Part shown: positions 6,996 to 8,128 of the stretch, one piece after another
Numbering within the stretch: the first letter of the stretch is position 1
Layout of the letters: each line of letters starts with the position of its first letter
Origin: Bryobacteraceae bacterium
GTDB lineage: Bacteria; Acidobacteriota; Terriglobia; Bryobacterales; Bryobacteraceae
Assembly: GCA_025929455.1 (NCBI GenBank)
Contig: JAICMB010000130.1
Span: 1 to 8,128 of the forward strand
DNA length: 8,128 nucleotides
Reading direction: 5' to 3'
Translations under genes and position numbers: made by a program
The notes under the pieces: model-generated
Seen by the model: the letters and a program-made list of their open reading frames with translations, nothing else
The model's database searches: none
Told to the model about the DNA's origin: nothing

Positions 6996-7904
6996 ATGCC
7001 GCGGTTCTGTACATTTCTGCTCGCACCGGCGCTGTTCGCGGGAGGCTTTGTGGGGCCGGAGGCGTGCGCACCGTGCCATCGCACCGAATACGACAAACAG
7101 ATACGATCGCATCACGCGCTCGCACTGCGGCGAATCGCCGAAGTGCCGCAAGCGGTGTGTGCCGCCTGCCCGCACAACCTGAACGCCGCTCTCGAATGGG
7201 CCTTCGGCGCCGGCGCACAAGGCATCACGCCCGTCGGCGTCTACCAGGGCCGGTATTTCGAGAACCGCTTCTCGTACTACCCCGCGGCCGGCCGTTTCGA
7301 TGTGACGTTCGGGCATCCCACGCATGCGGCTCAGTTCGGCATCCTGCTGGATGGCAGAACCATCTCGGAATGTTTCAATTGCCATGCGACAGGCGTGCAG
7401 GTCTCATCGACGGGTCCCGACCTCTCCGCCATGCGCGCGGGCATCACGTGCGAGCGCTGCCACGGACCCGGCGCCGCCCACATTGCCGCCGCGAAAGCCG
7501 GCGCGCCGGCCGCCGAGATTCGCCGCGCACTTCTCAATCCCGGCCGCCTCCCTGCCGCGGCGGAAGTGCAGATCTGCGGCCAATGCCACCGCTTGCCCGA
7601 TGCCGATAGCGGCCCTGAACCCGAAATCCAGAACCCGGTCGCGGTGCGCTTCGCGCCCGTCGGCCTGATGGCCAGCCGCTGCTTCCAGTCGAGCAAAACA
7701 CTGCGCTGCACCACTTGTCACGACCCGCACGACAACGCCCGGCCCCGAAGCGATGTCGCGTACACGACGGCCTGCCTGGGCTGCCACGCGATCCGCGCCA
7801 AATGCCCGCACCCCGCAAAAACAGACTGCGTGTCCTGCCACATGCCCCGCGCCGGGCTCGGCCCCTATCTACACTTCACAAATCACCGCATCCAGGTGAA
7901 CTGA
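6996..7904 (+). CDS. Periplasmic multihaem c-type cytochrome with seven CXXCH sites
   Basis: Electron-transfer protein of 302 residues, of the general cytochrome c554 / multihaem type. Canonical haem sites are CAPCH (24-28), CFNCH (126-130), CERCH (152-156), CGQCH (194-198), CTTCH (238-242), CLGCH (260-264) and CVSCH (278-282, followed by Met). C55-A-A-C58-P-H60 looks like an eighth site disrupted by a proline. The N-terminus (MPRFCTFLLAPALFAGG) is a short signal peptide, needed because haem is attached in the periplasm. Histidines outside the motifs (H39, H40, and the one in TNHRI near the end) are candidate distal ligands. The ATG follows the TPR stop by three bases (TAAGCGATG) with no clear ribosome binding site, suggesting translational coupling. 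I recall similar acidobacterial proteins with a WAFGAG segment after the first haem, CHGPGAAH at a middle haem and CHMP at the last, all present here. No catalytic site is recognisable, so it may be a pure electron carrier; its partners are unknown. Confidence 0.92.
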   Translation: MPRFCTFLLAPALFAGGFVGPEACAPCHRTEYDKQIRSHHALALRRIAEVPQAVCAACPHNLNAALEWAFGAGAQGITPVGVYQGRYFENRFSYYPAAGRFDVTFGHPTHAAQFGILLDGRTISECFNCHATGVQVSSTGPDLSAMRAGITCERCHGPGAAHIAAAKAGAPAAEIRRALLNPGRLPAAAEVQICGQCHRLPDADSGPEPEIQNPVAVRFAPVGLMASRCFQSSKTLRCTTCHDPHDNARPRSDVAYTTACLGCHAIRAKCPHPAKTDCVSCHMPRAGLGPYLHFTNHRIQVN

Positions 7905-7913
7905 TCCTGCCGC

Positions 7914-7954
7914 GGGCACCCACGCTCGAATTGGGGCGTATTTCGACGGTGCCC
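7914..7954 (+). terminator. Long-loop inverted repeat after the cytochrome gene
   Basis: GGGCACC (7914-7920) pairs perfectly with GGTGCCC (7948-7954). Nested inside, TCGAA (7926-7930) pairs with TTCGA (7942-7946). It starts ten bases after the cytochrome stop, where a 3' terminator or message-end structure would be expected. There is no T run after it, so it is not a standard intrinsic terminator. Confidence 0.35.
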
Positions 7955-7960
7955 GAACAG

Positions 7961-8002
7961 CCGGACCTGGAGGTCCGCCGCAGGCGTGGACGTCTGCCCC
8001 GC
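7961..8002 (+). repeat. REP-like double-hairpin repeat, copy A
   Basis: A 42-base unit: a 7-base arm, TGGA loop and 7-base arm (7961-7978), one linker base, a second 7-4-7 hairpin with a TGGA loop (7980-7997), then CCCGC. The first stem has a mismatch at its outermost pair (C7961 with C7978); the second has one G-T pair. It matches copy B at 32 of 42 positions with identical geometry. It resembles REP-type extragenic palindromes, which are short non-autonomous elements found in many copies in gaps between genes. Confidence 0.75.
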
Positions 8003-8071
8003 AGAGCACCGGAGCCGCAACCAAACCGCACGCGACGGCTTATAGGCCGAGCGTTTTCTGTAGCGGGCGAA

Positions 8072-8113
8072 GCGGGTCTGGAGACCCGCTGCAGGCCTGG
8101 AGGCCTGCCCCAC
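8072..8113 (+). repeat. REP-like double-hairpin repeat, copy B
   Basis: Same 42-base layout as copy A, 111 bases downstream. GCGGGTC and GACCCGC close a TGGA loop (8072-8089; A8071 and T8090 extend the stem to 8 bp). One base later GCAGGCC and GGCCTGC close another TGGA loop (8091-8108), followed by CCCAC. Both stems are perfect. Relative to copy A, three stem pairs differ on both sides yet stay paired, which indicates that the fold, not only the sequence, is kept. Confidence 0.78.
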
Positions 8114-8128
8114 GACGGAATCTGCGCA

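Larger units (their letters stand above)
7905..8128. other. Non-coding right end carrying hairpin repeats
   Basis: No gene with a credible start, ribosome binding site or protein family was seen here on either strand. The stretch holds a long-loop inverted repeat just after the cytochrome stop and two copies of a double-hairpin repeat. An open minus-strand frame across 7883-8113 is built from the repeats, overlaps the cytochrome end and shows no family features. Confidence 0.6.

Noticed and set aside
6678..7385. Minus-strand open frame of 235 codons spanning the TPR-cytochrome junction
   Set aside because: Overlaps two well-supported plus-strand genes with TPR and haem motifs; no domain features of its own.
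7064..7609. Plus-strand open frame of 181 codons overlapping the cytochrome
   Set aside because: The cytochrome frame carries all the CXXCH motifs; this shifted frame is Arg/Pro-rich without motifs.
8013..8040. AGCCG and CGGCT inverted repeat between the two 42-base units
   Set aside because: Only five base pairs with an 18-base loop, expected by chance in GC-rich DNA.

Overview
The window most resembles the chromosome of an acidobacterium, probably of the Solibacter/Bryobacter group (Bryobacterales). The DNA is GC-rich, the two largest genes encode Oar-like TonB-dependent receptors of the kind that is massively expanded in that phylum, and they sit beside a TPR protein and a multihaem c-type cytochrome. 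The taxonomic placement is inference from gene content, not from a marker gene.

Layout. Positions 1-2457 (minus strand) hold the first 819 codons of one receptor whose C-terminus lies beyond the left edge. Positions 2458-2731 are a divergent intergenic region with an AT-rich palindrome carrying overlapping TATAAT sequences on both strands, small hairpins, a TTGACA-type promoter candidate and a ribosome binding site for each flanking gene. Positions 2732-5986 (plus strand) hold a complete second receptor of 1084 residues. It is followed without a gap by a secreted TPR protein (about 5979-6992), which has no ATG, GTG or TTG at the point where its signal peptide begins and seems to start at an ATT codon overlapping the receptor's stop. 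Three bases after its stop comes a 302-residue cytochrome with seven CXXCH haem sites (6996-7904). The right end (7905-8128) carries no gene but has two 42-base copies of a double-hairpin repeat with compensatory base changes.

How the genes may work together. Receptor 2, the TPR protein and the cytochrome are packed tightly enough to be one transcription unit. All three carry signal peptides, so the products should sit in the outer membrane (receptor) and periplasm (TPR protein, cytochrome). A perfect 10-bp hairpin (13 bp with one G-T pair) lies just after the receptor stop and inside the TPR signal-peptide codons, which would suit partial termination: much receptor and less TPR/cytochrome. 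The receptor substrate and the electron donor and acceptor of the cytochrome cannot be read from the sequence.

No tRNA, rRNA, CRISPR array, transposase or phage gene was seen. The long open frames opposite the receptor genes look like antisense shadows of GC-rich coding sequence.
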